A DNA stretch of 64,000 nt from Chloroflexi bacterium OLB14. Lineage in GTDB: Bacteria > Chloroflexota > Anaerolineae > Anaerolineales > Villigracilaceae. Each line of letters opens with the position of its first letter. The stretch's first letter is position 1. The notes under the pieces were generated by a model, which saw only the letters and a list, made by a program, of their open reading frames with translations, ran no database searches and had not been told where the DNA came from. The position numbers and the translations under genes were made by a program. The DNA lies in the NCBI GenBank assembly GCA_001567105.1, contig LMZR01000014.1, positions 1 through 64,000 on the forward strand, read 5' to 3'. This document shows, piece after piece, positions 1-7,673 of this stretch.

Positions 1-189
1 CAAATCCCAATGGATGTTGAAATATCTGAAATAACACTTTCTTTATTGGAAACTTATTCGTTAAGTCATCGGCTTAGTTTGCCAGATGCGATTATCGCCG
101 CAACTGCACTTCGTCACAATTTCAATTTATACACTCTGAATATAAAAGATTTTCGATTCATTGATGGGCTTGGGTTGTATAAACCGTAA
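1..189 (+). CDS. PIN-domain (VapC-like) protein, C-terminal fragment
   Basis: The window opens inside a reading frame that runs for 62 codons to a TAA at 187-189. The visible residues include LSLPDAIIAATALRHN and then LYTLNIKDF, the typical C-terminal half of a VapC-type PIN domain: an acidic residue in PDAIIAATA followed by T-x-N-x-xDF. PIN domains are Mg-dependent ribonucleases, often the toxin of type II toxin-antitoxin pairs. The start, the N-terminal acidic residues and any VapB-like antitoxin lie upstream of the window, so membership of a toxin-antitoxin operon is an inference. Confidence 0.75.
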   Translation, partial: QIPMDVEISEITLSLLETYSLSHRLSLPDAIIAATALRHNFNLYTLNIKDFRFIDGLGLYKP

Positions 190-360
190 GAGTTGCGGCA
201 ATCGCTTTGACTGTTCAGATTTGAATTTATATTTTGATTGATGAGGTTTTGAGGATGAGTCACTTTCATTTTATATGCGAGATAAGTCAGTGTTTCAGTC
301 TAATACATATTTCATATTGTTTTGGACTATTCTATCGCCAAGTCCGTTGTATTGGTGCAT

Positions 361-1002
361 TTAAGGCTCATAAATGCCATATCCATTCCAAGGGCTAGGA
401 GCGTATAAATCCTTTGTAATGACATAATTTGTGTCATCAAAATACATTATTAACTCAGGCGAGGTCGAATGCAATATTGGATACTGCTCACCACTTATTT
501 CTGGCAACCAAATCACCATCTTTACTTCATCAAACATCAATATGGAAAAACTTTTCGGTGCTTCTGGAATACTAGTTCGTTGTATTTTTATATAATTTGG
601 CTCACCATAAACAGAGATTATACTTTCCACAGATATCATCTTATCAAGGGAAAATCCTAGGCTCTCAACTAAACTTGTAGATGGGTTTGCCGTAACAATT
701 ATATTGTCACATACAATGTCTGTTTCATTATCAAATACACAAAATAAATCTCCATTCGCTTCCAAAAAATCGAAAGCTTGGTTTATTGATGTCTGTCCTG
801 CAAATATTCCAAAAAAACACGGTGCAAAACAAGGTTTTCCTGAAACTAAACCAGCATCACCAATCCAAGTTTCAGGAAGAGCAGTCGGATAAGTTTTAGG
901 TGTTGGTAAAATTGCTGTTTGAGTAGGAAGTACAATTTCCTGATTTAAACAAGCAATAAATATAAAAGATACTAAAACAAGTTGAAATATTTTCGTTTTC
1001 AT
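361..1002 (-). CDS. Putative lipoprotein of unknown function; possible partner of the Rhs-tip gene
   Basis: 213 residues. An N-terminal hydrophobic segment ends in the lipobox-like IFIAC (Cys18), so it is probably a lipoprotein on the outer face of the membrane. A short Pro/Thr linker follows (about residues 25-45), then a globular part with a Cys-rich patch (KPCFAPCFFG). I do not recognise a family. It starts 13 bases after the stop of the Rhs-type gene at 1016-2008 on the same strand, the place where immunity genes of polymorphic toxins normally sit. That role is inference from position only. The start is well placed, with a run of AGGAGATAAAATG-like bases just upstream. Confidence 0.6.
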   Translation of the reverse strand: MKTKIFQLVLVSFIFIACLNQEIVLPTQTAILPTPKTYPTALPETWIGDAGLVSGKPCFAPCFFGIFAGQTSINQAFDFLEANGDLFCVFDNETDIVCDNIIVTANPSTSLVESLGFSLDKMISVESIISVYGEPNYIKIQRTSIPEAPKSFSILMFDEVKMVIWLPEISGEQYPILHSTSPELIMYFDDTNYVITKDLYAPSPWNGYGIYEP

Positions 1003-1015
1003 TTTATCTCCTATA

Positions 1016-2008
1016 TCATCTTTGTTGTTGCAAGTGTATTGATAAACGTATCAAAGAATCAATGTATGCCCAGCGTGATGTGGTTCGAAAATCAGCGTAA
1101 TACAGGAAATCTTTATATGTTTTATCATTACTATACCCATAAACTCTTTTGTATGCCTCATTAGGATACACATACGCCGCCAAAGACTCTGCAAAATCTT
1201 CTCTAGCATCAAAGTTTATATCAGAACCCGCCGCAGGTACTCCAGCATAAACATAGCCTGCCTTATTACAGCCTGGCAATCTGCTATTTGGGTCACAAGT
1301 TACTGGTTTCGTATTTGGATTCAAAGCCATAGTAAACTGAACTAATCCATTTGACCATGACCAACCATTTTTCGCATCCCATGAATGTCCTAATTCATGT
1401 ACTACAGTCCACCTATCTAAATTATGCTTGCTGTTGTTAACTTTCATATAGTACTCCCCACCAGCTGCTTTAGATTTTAATTGTGTTTTGTAAACATCAA
1501 TGTAACCCAAATTATATATAAACTTATTTAATCCTCCCATCGCGCGTGATAAATCAATTACACCACGTCGAAGTTCTACTAATTCTTTTAACTCCCATTC
1601 GCCAACTTTCCAAACACAATTAGATATTGTATTGATTGAACGTATTGATGGGATGTATTGCATTCCCCAATCTACTTCAACAAATACATTGTAGATTCTT
1701 AATTCTCGAACAATTTTTTCTGCATCTGGTGCTTCTTTCTCTGTGATATATCCACTTGGGTCAATATAATTAACAGGGTTTGCCATTGCATACACATATA
1801 AATTACTCTCCAAACGTGAAGGGTCTATCGTCAAGAATCTCCCATCCAACGGATTGTAATATCTGGCGCGCAGATAAGTTAATCCGCTGGAGTCTAATTG
1901 CTCACCTGTATAAGCATAAATACTGTCACCACTCCCTGCCGTGTGGGAGACTGTCCCATACGGGGTGTAATTATTTGCAAGGGTGATGTCTGCTGTGGAG
2001 TTGGTCAT
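1016..2008 (-). CDS. Orphan Rhs-associated core domain with HELGH metallopeptidase-like C-terminal tip
   Basis: 330 residues. Residues about 12-87 match the Rhs-associated core: YTGEQLDSSGLTYLRARYY, then GRFLTIDPSR, NLYVYAMANPVNYIDPSGY. In full Rhs/YD proteins this core marks the junction to a variable C-terminal toxin. Here the tip (about 90-330) has VVHELGHSWD (HExxH at 204-208) and a downstream EDFAES, consistent with a gluzincin-type zinc peptidase. The several-hundred-residue YD-repeat shell and a secretion signal are missing. The frame stays open 5' of the ATG and still encodes Rhs-like LGSLRQ, so the ATG is not the ancestral start. This is either a displaced C-terminal cassette or a degraded remnant. 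A lipoprotein gene follows after 13 bases. Confidence 0.65.
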   Translation of the reverse strand: MTNSTADITLANNYTPYGTVSHTAGSGDSIYAYTGEQLDSSGLTYLRARYYNPLDGRFLTIDPSRLESNLYVYAMANPVNYIDPSGYITEKEAPDAEKIVRELRIYNVFVEVDWGMQYIPSIRSINTISNCVWKVGEWELKELVELRRGVIDLSRAMGGLNKFIYNLGYIDVYKTQLKSKAAGGEYYMKVNNSKHNLDRWTVVHELGHSWDAKNGWSWSNGLVQFTMALNPNTKPVTCDPNSRLPGCNKAGYVYAGVPAAGSDINFDAREDFAESLAAYVYPNEAYKRVYGYSNDKTYKDFLYYADFRTTSRWAYIDSLIRLSIHLQQQR

Positions 2009-2042
2009 TTGCCTTAGGCTTCCGAGATAAACAAGGATACCA

Positions 2043-2056
2043 GTACAATATTGTAC
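2043..2056. promoter_or_regulatory. 14-bp perfect palindrome, possible operator
   Basis: GTACAATATTGTAC is a perfect palindrome 27 bases before the start of the M50 protease gene and 35 bases before the ATG of the diverging Rhs-tip gene. The half-site ACAATATT is repeated directly after it. This arrangement resembles a dimeric-repressor operator. No regulator can be assigned from sequence alone. Confidence 0.35.
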
Positions 2057-2083
2057 AATATTAAATTAAGGATAAAATAAACC

Positions 2084-2830
2084 ATGCCCCTCTTTCAAGT
2101 TCCCCAACCCACTCGCTTTGACTTAAATTTTTCAATTGCAGGTATTCGCGTGCGTGTGCATCCATTATTTTGGGTGATTGCGATTTTATTAGGCACAGGC
2201 TCAACGAATCTGTTGTATATTGCCATTGCGATTTTTGTTATCTTTGTTTCTATTCTAGTGCATGAATTAGGTCACGCGCTTGCATTCCGCAGATATGGGC
2301 AAGATTCATATATCATTTTACACATGATGGGCGGGCTGACCGTACCAGAATCTTCTGCGTTTGATAGTTACCAAGCTGTAAGATTAACGCCTAATCAAAA
2401 TATTTTTATCTCAGCGGCTGGTCCAATAGCAGGTTTTGTACTTGCTATTGCAATTATTTTGCTCGGTGTTGGCTTGGGAGGCGTATTCATTGTCAATTTG
2501 TTGTTTGGTTTCATCCCATTTCCCTCAGTTATTTTGCCTTATGAATTTGGCGTACTTGATCGTGTATTCGCTTTGTTTACTTTAATTAATTTCTTTTGGG
2601 GATTCATCAACTTGTTACCCGTCTTCCCTTTAGATGGTGGCAACATTGCTCGCTACACATTGATTCAAACTGATCCAATCAATGGGTTGCAAAAATCATT
2701 ATGGCTTTCAGTGATTGTTGGCGCATTAATTGCAATTTTAAGTTTTGTATTTCTAAAAAGTATTTACATGGCATTTTTATTTGGGTATTTGGCATTTCAA
2801 AGCTATCAGGCGTTGCAATATCGCTTTTGA
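2084..2830 (+). CDS. Site-2 protease family (M50) membrane metalloprotease
   Basis: 248 residues, mostly hydrophobic, with about six membrane segments. The zinc site HELGH lies at residues 60-64 inside a membrane segment, and the third ligand motif FPLDGGNIAR at about 181-190 sits in another. This pair defines the S2P/M50 family of intramembrane proteases, which cleave membrane-bound substrates such as anti-sigma factors. There is no PDZ or CBS domain, so it is the short FtsH-independent form often called SpoIVFB-like or rip-type. The start is supported by AAGGA about 12 bases upstream. The substrate is unknown; the neighbouring sigma-regulatory operon is suggestive but lies on the other strand. 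Confidence 0.85.
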   Translation: MPLFQVPQPTRFDLNFSIAGIRVRVHPLFWVIAILLGTGSTNLLYIAIAIFVIFVSILVHELGHALAFRRYGQDSYIILHMMGGLTVPESSAFDSYQAVRLTPNQNIFISAAGPIAGFVLAIAIILLGVGLGGVFIVNLLFGFIPFPSVILPYEFGVLDRVFALFTLINFFWGFINLLPVFPLDGGNIARYTLIQTDPINGLQKSLWLSVIVGALIAILSFVFLKSIYMAFLFGYLAFQSYQALQYRF

Positions 2831-2845
2831 GATTTAAGAGCCTTT

Positions 2846-2916
2846 GCCACAGAGGTCACAGAGAACTCTGAGAAAACCTCTTAAAAAACCTCTGTGAACT
2901 CTGTGTTCTCTGTGGC
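2846..2916. repeat. Inverted repeat of the CACAGAG type between convergent genes
   Basis: GCCACAGAGGTCACAGAG on the left is mirrored by CTCTGTGTTCTCTGTGGC on the right, with CTCTGAG/CTCTGTG material between. It fills the gap between the convergent M50 gene and the rsbU-like gene and could end both transcripts. A related copy lies at 37876-37914, so it belongs to a dispersed family. Confidence 0.6.
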
Positions 2917-2928
2917 TAAATGTTTTTA

Positions 2929-4329
2929 TTAAACTCTTCGGATTGCTAACATAGTCAAATCATCCCCTAATGGGTTGGCTTCGATAAAATCATTCAAACA
3001 AGATTCAATCTCTTCAATCATCTCACTAGCAGATTTATTTTGTAAAGTTTTCAACGTATCCATCAAACGCGCTTCACCAAACAATTCACCAGCCGATGAA
3101 AATGCTTCGGTTAATCCATCGGTATAAAGCAATAAAGCATCACCAACATCAAATGAAATTGTTTTTTGTTCAACCTTACTATCTTCCATCACACCCAATG
3201 CAATAGCAGTGCGGGTTAATTTTTCTAAATCACCATTTGCTTTCAAAACATAAGGCGGGTTATGCCCAGCATTGACGTAAGTGAATTTTCCTGTTTCAAC
3301 ATCCAACTCGCCATATACTGCTGTTACAAACATACCTTGTTGAGTATCAGGTAATAATTGATCATTCACACGTTTCAAAACTTCAGCAGGTGAATTTGTT
3401 TCCAACACAGCCGCACGCATCAACGTTCTAGTCAATGCCATAAATAATGCAGCAGGCATTCCTTTATCAGCCACATCAGCAATAAAAATTCCAAGTTTAT
3501 TATTTGGCAATTCAATCAAATCATAAAAGTCACCACCCACTTGCCTTGCAGTGCGCCAACGTGTTGCAATTTGCCAATTAGGATGAGTCGGTAAAACGCT
3601 GGGGATAAACGTCTGCTGAATTTGGCGAGCCAACTGCACTTCCGTTTCGAGGCGTTCACGCACAACCATCTCTTGTTGTAACAAATCATTTTGAATCGCT
3701 AAAGCAATTTGATGTGCAATGCCTTGAATAATTTCGATACGCCGCGAGCGGAATTTTTGTCCGTGTTCCACTTCTTCGATTAACATCACACCGAACGAAT
3801 CATTTTTGATAGATAACGGCACAGCGATTAAAACTTTTTCTGCATTCAACATATCCGCTTCTGGACTTGCTTCAAGTTGAATCTGCACCCAATCTTTTGG
3901 TTTGGCTTCAACATCCAACGTATGAGTCACGAGTCTATTTTCTTGTAAAGTTATACCAAGCAAAGGGAATGCATCTAAAGTAAATTCTTTTTCGGTTAAT
4001 ATTTTTTCATCATCATCTGAAAAACCATATTCTTGTGAAGCAGTTAATTTCTCACTTAACGAATCCCAACGATATAAAGCCACTCGTTGTACACCTACCA
4101 AAATTGGCATAATACGCACAATTGAATTTAAAACTTCATCTAAATCATTCGCACTAACTACTGTTTGCGCCACTTGCAACAACGCCGCAGATGCATAAGC
4201 CTGCTCTTGGGCTGAATCAAACAAGCGTGCGTTCTCAATTGCAACAGAGGCATAATTTGCGAAAGTAGCAACCATAGCCTGCGATTCATGCCCGTATCTA
4301 CCCGATGTATGATGCGCCAATGCCAGCAA
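2929..4329 (-). CDS. RsbU-type SpoIIE/PP2C serine phosphatase (C-terminal part of a frameshifted gene)
   Basis: 466 residues as read. It begins in the middle of a GAF domain (SVAIENARLFDSAQEQA), carries a further complete GAF domain (about 50-210), a coiled linker (RERLETEVQLARQIQQTF) and a PP2C/SpoIIE phosphatase domain (about 225-466) with GGDFYD, ADVADKG, LLLYTDGLTEA and DDLTMLAIRR, which supply the metal-binding aspartates. Such enzymes dephosphorylate an anti-anti-sigma factor. The upstream segment at 4340-6184 is the N-terminal part of the same protein: removing one base from the six-T run at 4379-4384 joins both frames, giving about 1080 residues. The rsbW-like and STAS genes lie just upstream in the same operon. 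Confidence 0.85.
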   Translation of the reverse strand: MLALAHHTSGRYGHESQAMVATFANYASVAIENARLFDSAQEQAYASAALLQVAQTVVSANDLDEVLNSIVRIMPILVGVQRVALYRWDSLSEKLTASQEYGFSDDDEKILTEKEFTLDAFPLLGITLQENRLVTHTLDVEAKPKDWVQIQLEASPEADMLNAEKVLIAVPLSIKNDSFGVMLIEEVEHGQKFRSRRIEIIQGIAHQIALAIQNDLLQQEMVVRERLETEVQLARQIQQTFIPSVLPTHPNWQIATRWRTARQVGGDFYDLIELPNNKLGIFIADVADKGMPAALFMALTRTLMRAAVLETNSPAEVLKRVNDQLLPDTQQGMFVTAVYGELDVETGKFTYVNAGHNPPYVLKANGDLEKLTRTAIALGVMEDSKVEQKTISFDVGDALLLYTDGLTEAFSSAGELFGEARLMDTLKTLQNKSASEMIEEIESCLNDFIEANPLGDDLTMLAIRRV

Positions 4330-4339
4330 GCCGAGTTGT

Positions 4340-6184
4340 CTATCCCCTACTCGTAACGGTGCAACAATAGATGAATAATTTTTTATCGTAGCCCGCGGTT
4401 AACCCGCCAGGCCAAATAGGGTCATCAGGTTTACGGATAACAGGCTCATCAGACAGCATAGCTTCTGCCATAGAGTAAGCAGATTCGGGATTTGCAATAC
4501 ATGCCGCTTCAAGTTCCATTGCATCAATGCCATGTACTGCTGAAAGTCGTAATTCGTCATTATCTAATAACCAAATAGCAGAAATATCAACAGGCAAGTT
4601 ACGGTCTAACTCAGTTAAAATTGTGCCTAGCACTTCATCTTCGCCCACATTGCTCGAGACTAACCCCGCCACTTCTCTTAAACTATCTGCCACTTGTCTA
4701 CGCCATTGCTCAGAGCGATACAAATCAGCATTGCGAATTGCCGCCGCAATGGTATCGGCAACGGCTTCAAACATAATTTGATCGTCTTCAGTAAAAGCAT
4801 TTAACTTATCAGATTGGATATCCAATAAGCCTACTACTTTGTCATTAAACAATAAGGGCACACATAATTCCGATTTTGTATTTTGCGGTGGCAACGGAGA
4901 TGGCACATAGCGTTTATCTTTAGTCACATCATTAGCTAAAATTGCTTTTCCAGTTTGTGCTACCCACGGCATAATACCCATCGTATCGTCTAAAGAAATT
5001 GAATACCCTTCTAACTGTTTGCTTTTTCTGCCGCTACCCGCCTGATAAGAAATTAACCTACGAATAGGGTGCACTGTAAATAGTGAAACATAGGGGTACT
5101 TAAACTTTGTGTGGATTAAGTTCGCCGCATCACGCATCAGTTCAGATAAATCCAAAGTAGAAGTAACACTTTTACTAACTTCTGAAACTAATGTCATTTG
5201 CTCGGCACGTCGGCGGAGGTTACTATATAAGTACGCCCCTTCTACCGCACGGGCAATATTATCTGCTAGTGAATGCAGAATCAACAAATCATTATGATGA
5301 AAAGCCCGCAAACGATCACTTTGCACATCTAACACACCCACTACTTGATTATCTATCTTCAATGGAATCACCACTTCAGATTTGGTCTCAGGCAAACTAT
5401 CTATAAATCGAAAACGAGGGTCTTTTTGCACATTGTCGCATACAATGGTTTCACCAGTTTGTGCAACTTCGCCAATCAATCCTTGCCCAATATCTACTTC
5501 TAAAGCAATATTAGCTTTCTTTTTCCCCTTACGCGAAGCAACAGCACTAGCGCGAAAGCGTAGCGATTGAAAATTTTGTTTTAATGTAAACAAAGCAACA
5601 TAATAATAATGAAATGTCTTTTGAATCAACTTCGTCACTTGCTTGGCAAGTTCATCTAAATCTTGTGCATTAGCAATTTGTGTGCTTACAGCGCGAACTA
5701 AATTTAATTGTCGTAAACGAAATTGCTCCACCGCCACCCGGTGCGCCGCCAACAAACTTACAGAAACAATTTGAGCAATACCTTGTAATAAATTTAATTC
5801 TTCTGCCAAAAAAGCAGTACCCTTCTTGCGGCTAACATATAAAGCTCCCAGCGTAACACCAGCATCGGTTAACGGCACACAAGCATAAACCCCAGAAGAA
5901 GCGCTGTTCTTTGTCTTGCTATTTTTGACAATTAATTTCCCTTGTTTAATTGCAAGTTTCATTGCCTCAAGTTTAGGTTGAGCAGGAAATGTAGATTTAT
6001 TTCCCCAATCGGGCAGACGAAATATTTTTTCCTGTAACCAAACATCAGCCACGCCATTCATTAACTGGCTGGTCATGTTAATAATTTGGTCACACTGTGC
6101 GCTCAGTGAATTTTCACTGCGTAATTGCTCCCCCAAATTCGCAAGTTGATGCCAATCCCAAGAGGTGTGGGCGGCGGCAGGCAT
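4340..6184 (-). CDS. Multi-GAF sensor region of the RsbU-type phosphatase (N-terminal part, frameshifted)
   Basis: 614 residues as read. It holds three to four GAF domains in series (about 25-150, 165-315, 325-490 and the start of another at about 495-600), recognisable by repeats such as VVIPLKIDNQVVGVLDVQSD and LCVPLLFNDKVVGLLDIQSD. GAF domains bind small ligands or light-absorbing cofactors; the ligand cannot be read here. The last 15 residues (after GYDKK) are out of frame: the other frame gives NYSSIVAPLRVGDRQLGLLA, the expected end of a GAF domain, and continues into the 2929-4329 gene. It starts 7 bases after the rsbW-like gene, so the operon order is rsbV, rsbW, rsbU. Confidence 0.8.
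   Translation of the reverse strand: MPAAAHTSWDWHQLANLGEQLRSENSLSAQCDQIINMTSQLMNGVADVWLQEKIFRLPDWGNKSTFPAQPKLEAMKLAIKQGKLIVKNSKTKNSASSGVYACVPLTDAGVTLGALYVSRKKGTAFLAEELNLLQGIAQIVSVSLLAAHRVAVEQFRLRQLNLVRAVSTQIANAQDLDELAKQVTKLIQKTFHYYYVALFTLKQNFQSLRFRASAVASRKGKKKANIALEVDIGQGLIGEVAQTGETIVCDNVQKDPRFRFIDSLPETKSEVVIPLKIDNQVVGVLDVQSDRLRAFHHNDLLILHSLADNIARAVEGAYLYSNLRRRAEQMTLVSEVSKSVTSTLDLSELMRDAANLIHTKFKYPYVSLFTVHPIRRLISYQAGSGRKSKQLEGYSISLDDTMGIMPWVAQTGKAILANDVTKDKRYVPSPLPPQNTKSELCVPLLFNDKVVGLLDIQSDKLNAFTEDDQIMFEAVADTIAAAIRNADLYRSEQWRRQVADSLREVAGLVSSNVGEDEVLGTILTELDRNLPVDISAIWLLDNDELRLSAVHGIDAMELEAACIANPESAYSMAEAMLSDEPVIRKPDDPIWPGGLTAGYDKKLFIYCCTVTSRG
4379..4384 (-). other. Homopolymer frameshift splitting the rsbU-like gene
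   Basis: A run of six T on the + strand (six A in the gene). With five, the reading frame continues from the GAF array into the PP2C part without a break. It is either a consensus error or a true mutation. Confidence 0.75.
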
Positions 6185-6191
6185 AAATTTT

Positions 6192-6599
6192 TTAGTCTCT
6201 CCGTTTTGTCATAGTTAGAATATTGCCAGATGCAGAAGATTCGTACTGAACTGTATCCATCAACTTCCGAATGAGATATACGCCAAGTCCTCCAATTTGG
6301 CGTTCAGCAAGGTCTGCTTTTAAATTTGGTTGCTTGACATTCTTAGCATCGAAAGACTTACCAGTATCTCGCATAACAATAACAATTTGATCACCTTTTA
6401 TTTCACATGAAATAGAAAAAGTAGCATTCTTAACCCCAGCATAGGCATGCTCAATAATATTCGTAGCAGCTTCATCTGCCGCAAGTTGTAAGGAGTAAAT
6501 CGTTTTTTCAGAGAAACCCGCACTTCGCGCTGTTTCTGCAACCATATCGCGAATTTCATCTAAAAATTCAAACTTGGCAGGAAAAGTCATACTTGTCAT
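6192..6599 (-). CDS. RsbW-type anti-sigma factor / serine-protein kinase (HATPase)
   Basis: About 135 residues from ATG 6599. A GTG at 6644 is possible but would place a GC-rich hairpin (6616-6643) inside the coding region. The protein has the GHKL ATPase motifs of the RsbW/SpoIIAB group: the N box LQLAADEAATNIIEHAY, the G1 box VMRDTGKSFD and the G2 box GGLGVYLIRKLMD. In this family the protein binds a sigma factor and phosphorylates the STAS partner. The STAS gene lies upstream and the phosphatase gene 7 bases downstream, making a complete partner-switch set. No sigma-factor gene is next to it, so the final target is unknown. Confidence 0.85.
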   Translation of the reverse strand: MTSMTFPAKFEFLDEIRDMVAETARSAGFSEKTIYSLQLAADEAATNIIEHAYAGVKNATFSISCEIKGDQIVIVMRDTGKSFDAKNVKQPNLKADLAERQIGGLGVYLIRKLMDTVQYESSASGNILTMTKRRD

Positions 6600-6615
6600 A
6601 TTCGTTAAAAATGAT

Positions 6616-6643
6616 ATGCCGTCTCTAAACTGCTGAGACGGCA
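6616..6643 (-). other. Hairpin between the STAS and rsbW-like genes
   Basis: GCCGTCTC and GAGACGGC form an 8-bp stem around a 9-base loop. There is no T tract after it, so it may act as an RNA processing or attenuation element, or be another dispersed palindrome. Confidence 0.4.
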
Positions 6644-6725
6644 CGCTCCTATGTTTCTATTAAGATTGCGCCTTGCGCCTCTCTCTTAGCGGATTATTGA
6701 TTCTGCTCTTCAATTTTTTATTTAA

Positions 6726-7061
6726 CTAGAAACTTCCCACTGCTTCGGTTGTATCATCAAATGTTTTGAAGAGTTCAGTAAAGCCAGCCAAATCTAAAGC
6801 CTCGCGGATTCGGTCTGGCACTTTTACTAGCACCACTTCACCACGATTATAACGCTTGCAATTGCGTTGTGTGGCTAATAACGCCCGAAACCCTGCACTA
6901 GACATATACTCTAACTCACTCATATCTAATACAATTTTATATTTGCCATTGTCAGTGGCTTTATCTAACTCTTTAGAAAATTGCGGCGCAGTTGAACTAT
7001 CTACACGCCCTCGAACCTTAATTAAGTCACAATGCTTAAATTCTTGCGTGGTCACTTCCAT
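6726..7061 (-). CDS. STAS-domain anti-anti-sigma factor (RsbV-like)
   Basis: 111 residues from the ATG at 7061, which has AAGGAGAT eight bases upstream. A TTG two codons earlier is less likely. It is a single STAS domain: CDLIKVRGRVDSSTAPQF, KIVLDMSELEYMSSAGFRAL, then the C-terminal helix. The MSSAGF motif carries the serine (about 54-55) phosphorylated by the RsbW partner. When unphosphorylated, RsbV-type proteins sequester RsbW. It is the first gene of the operon that continues with the HATPase and GAF/PP2C genes. Confidence 0.9.
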   Translation of the reverse strand: MEVTTQEFKHCDLIKVRGRVDSSTAPQFSKELDKATDNGKYKIVLDMSELEYMSSAGFRALLATQRNCKRYNRGEVVLVKVPDRIREALDLAGFTELFKTFDDTTEAVGSF

Positions 7062-7112
7062 AATCAAATCTCCTTCGCCAACAGATAGAATTTTTGTTGA
7101 ATAATGTAGCGA

Positions 7113-7121
7113 ATTATATCA
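7113..7121 (-). promoter_or_regulatory. Extended -10 promoter candidate for the rsbV operon
   Basis: On the minus strand the sequence reads TGATATAAT, an extended -10 (TGnTATAAT), about 50 bases before the STAS start codon. No good -35 was found, which fits an extended -10 promoter. Confidence 0.5.
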
Positions 7122-7222
7122 TGCCAGTAGGCATTAAAGGGGATGCAAATTTATCGTACAAAAAGCTATACTTGAATTAATATATGGTTTACAATTAGTA
7201 TTATTTTGTAAAGGAGATACAA

Positions 7223-7666
7223 ATGATGGGCGAACCCGTATTAGTAATGCTAGTAGAAGACAATGCAGACCATGCAGAACTAGTAATTCGCACAATGGCA
7301 GATCACCGTATTGCCAATCGCATTTTACACTTCAGTGATGGGCAAAGTGCCTTAGATTATCTCCTAAGACGGGAAGAATACCAAGACCCTGATTCTAGCC
7401 CACGCCCACACATGATTCTGCTAGATTTACGCCTACCTCGTGTAGATGGTCTCGAAGTTTTACACTTAATCAAACAACAAGAAGATACAAAAACTATTCC
7501 TGTAATCATCTTAACCACATCAGAAGCAGAGAGAGATGTTGCCCGTGCTTACGATAATTACGTCAACAGCTATCTTGTCAAACCTGTTGGCTATGAAGAA
7601 TTTAGTAAATTGATGAATGACCTAGGCTTTTACTGGCTTGGATGGAACACCAACCCTCACACTTAA
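7223..7666 (+). CDS. CheY-like response regulator (Rcp1 type)
   Basis: 147 residues forming one receiver domain: acidic pocket VEDN (Glu12, Asp13), phosphorylated Asp68 in MILLDLRLPRVDG, Thr in ILTTSEAERD, and Lys120 in YLVKPV. The insert between beta-2 and beta-3 (RREEYQDPDSSPRPH) is typical of Rcp1-like regulators paired with phytochrome-type kinases. There is no output domain. AAGGAG precedes the start. It overlaps the operon of the following HD-GYP gene and diverges from the rsbV operon. No histidine kinase is present in the window. Confidence 0.9.
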   Translation: MMGEPVLVMLVEDNADHAELVIRTMADHRIANRILHFSDGQSALDYLLRREEYQDPDSSPRPHMILLDLRLPRVDGLEVLHLIKQQEDTKTIPVIILTTSEAERDVARAYDNYVNSYLVKPVGYEEFSKLMNDLGFYWLGWNTNPHT

Positions 7667-7673
7667 TTTAGTT

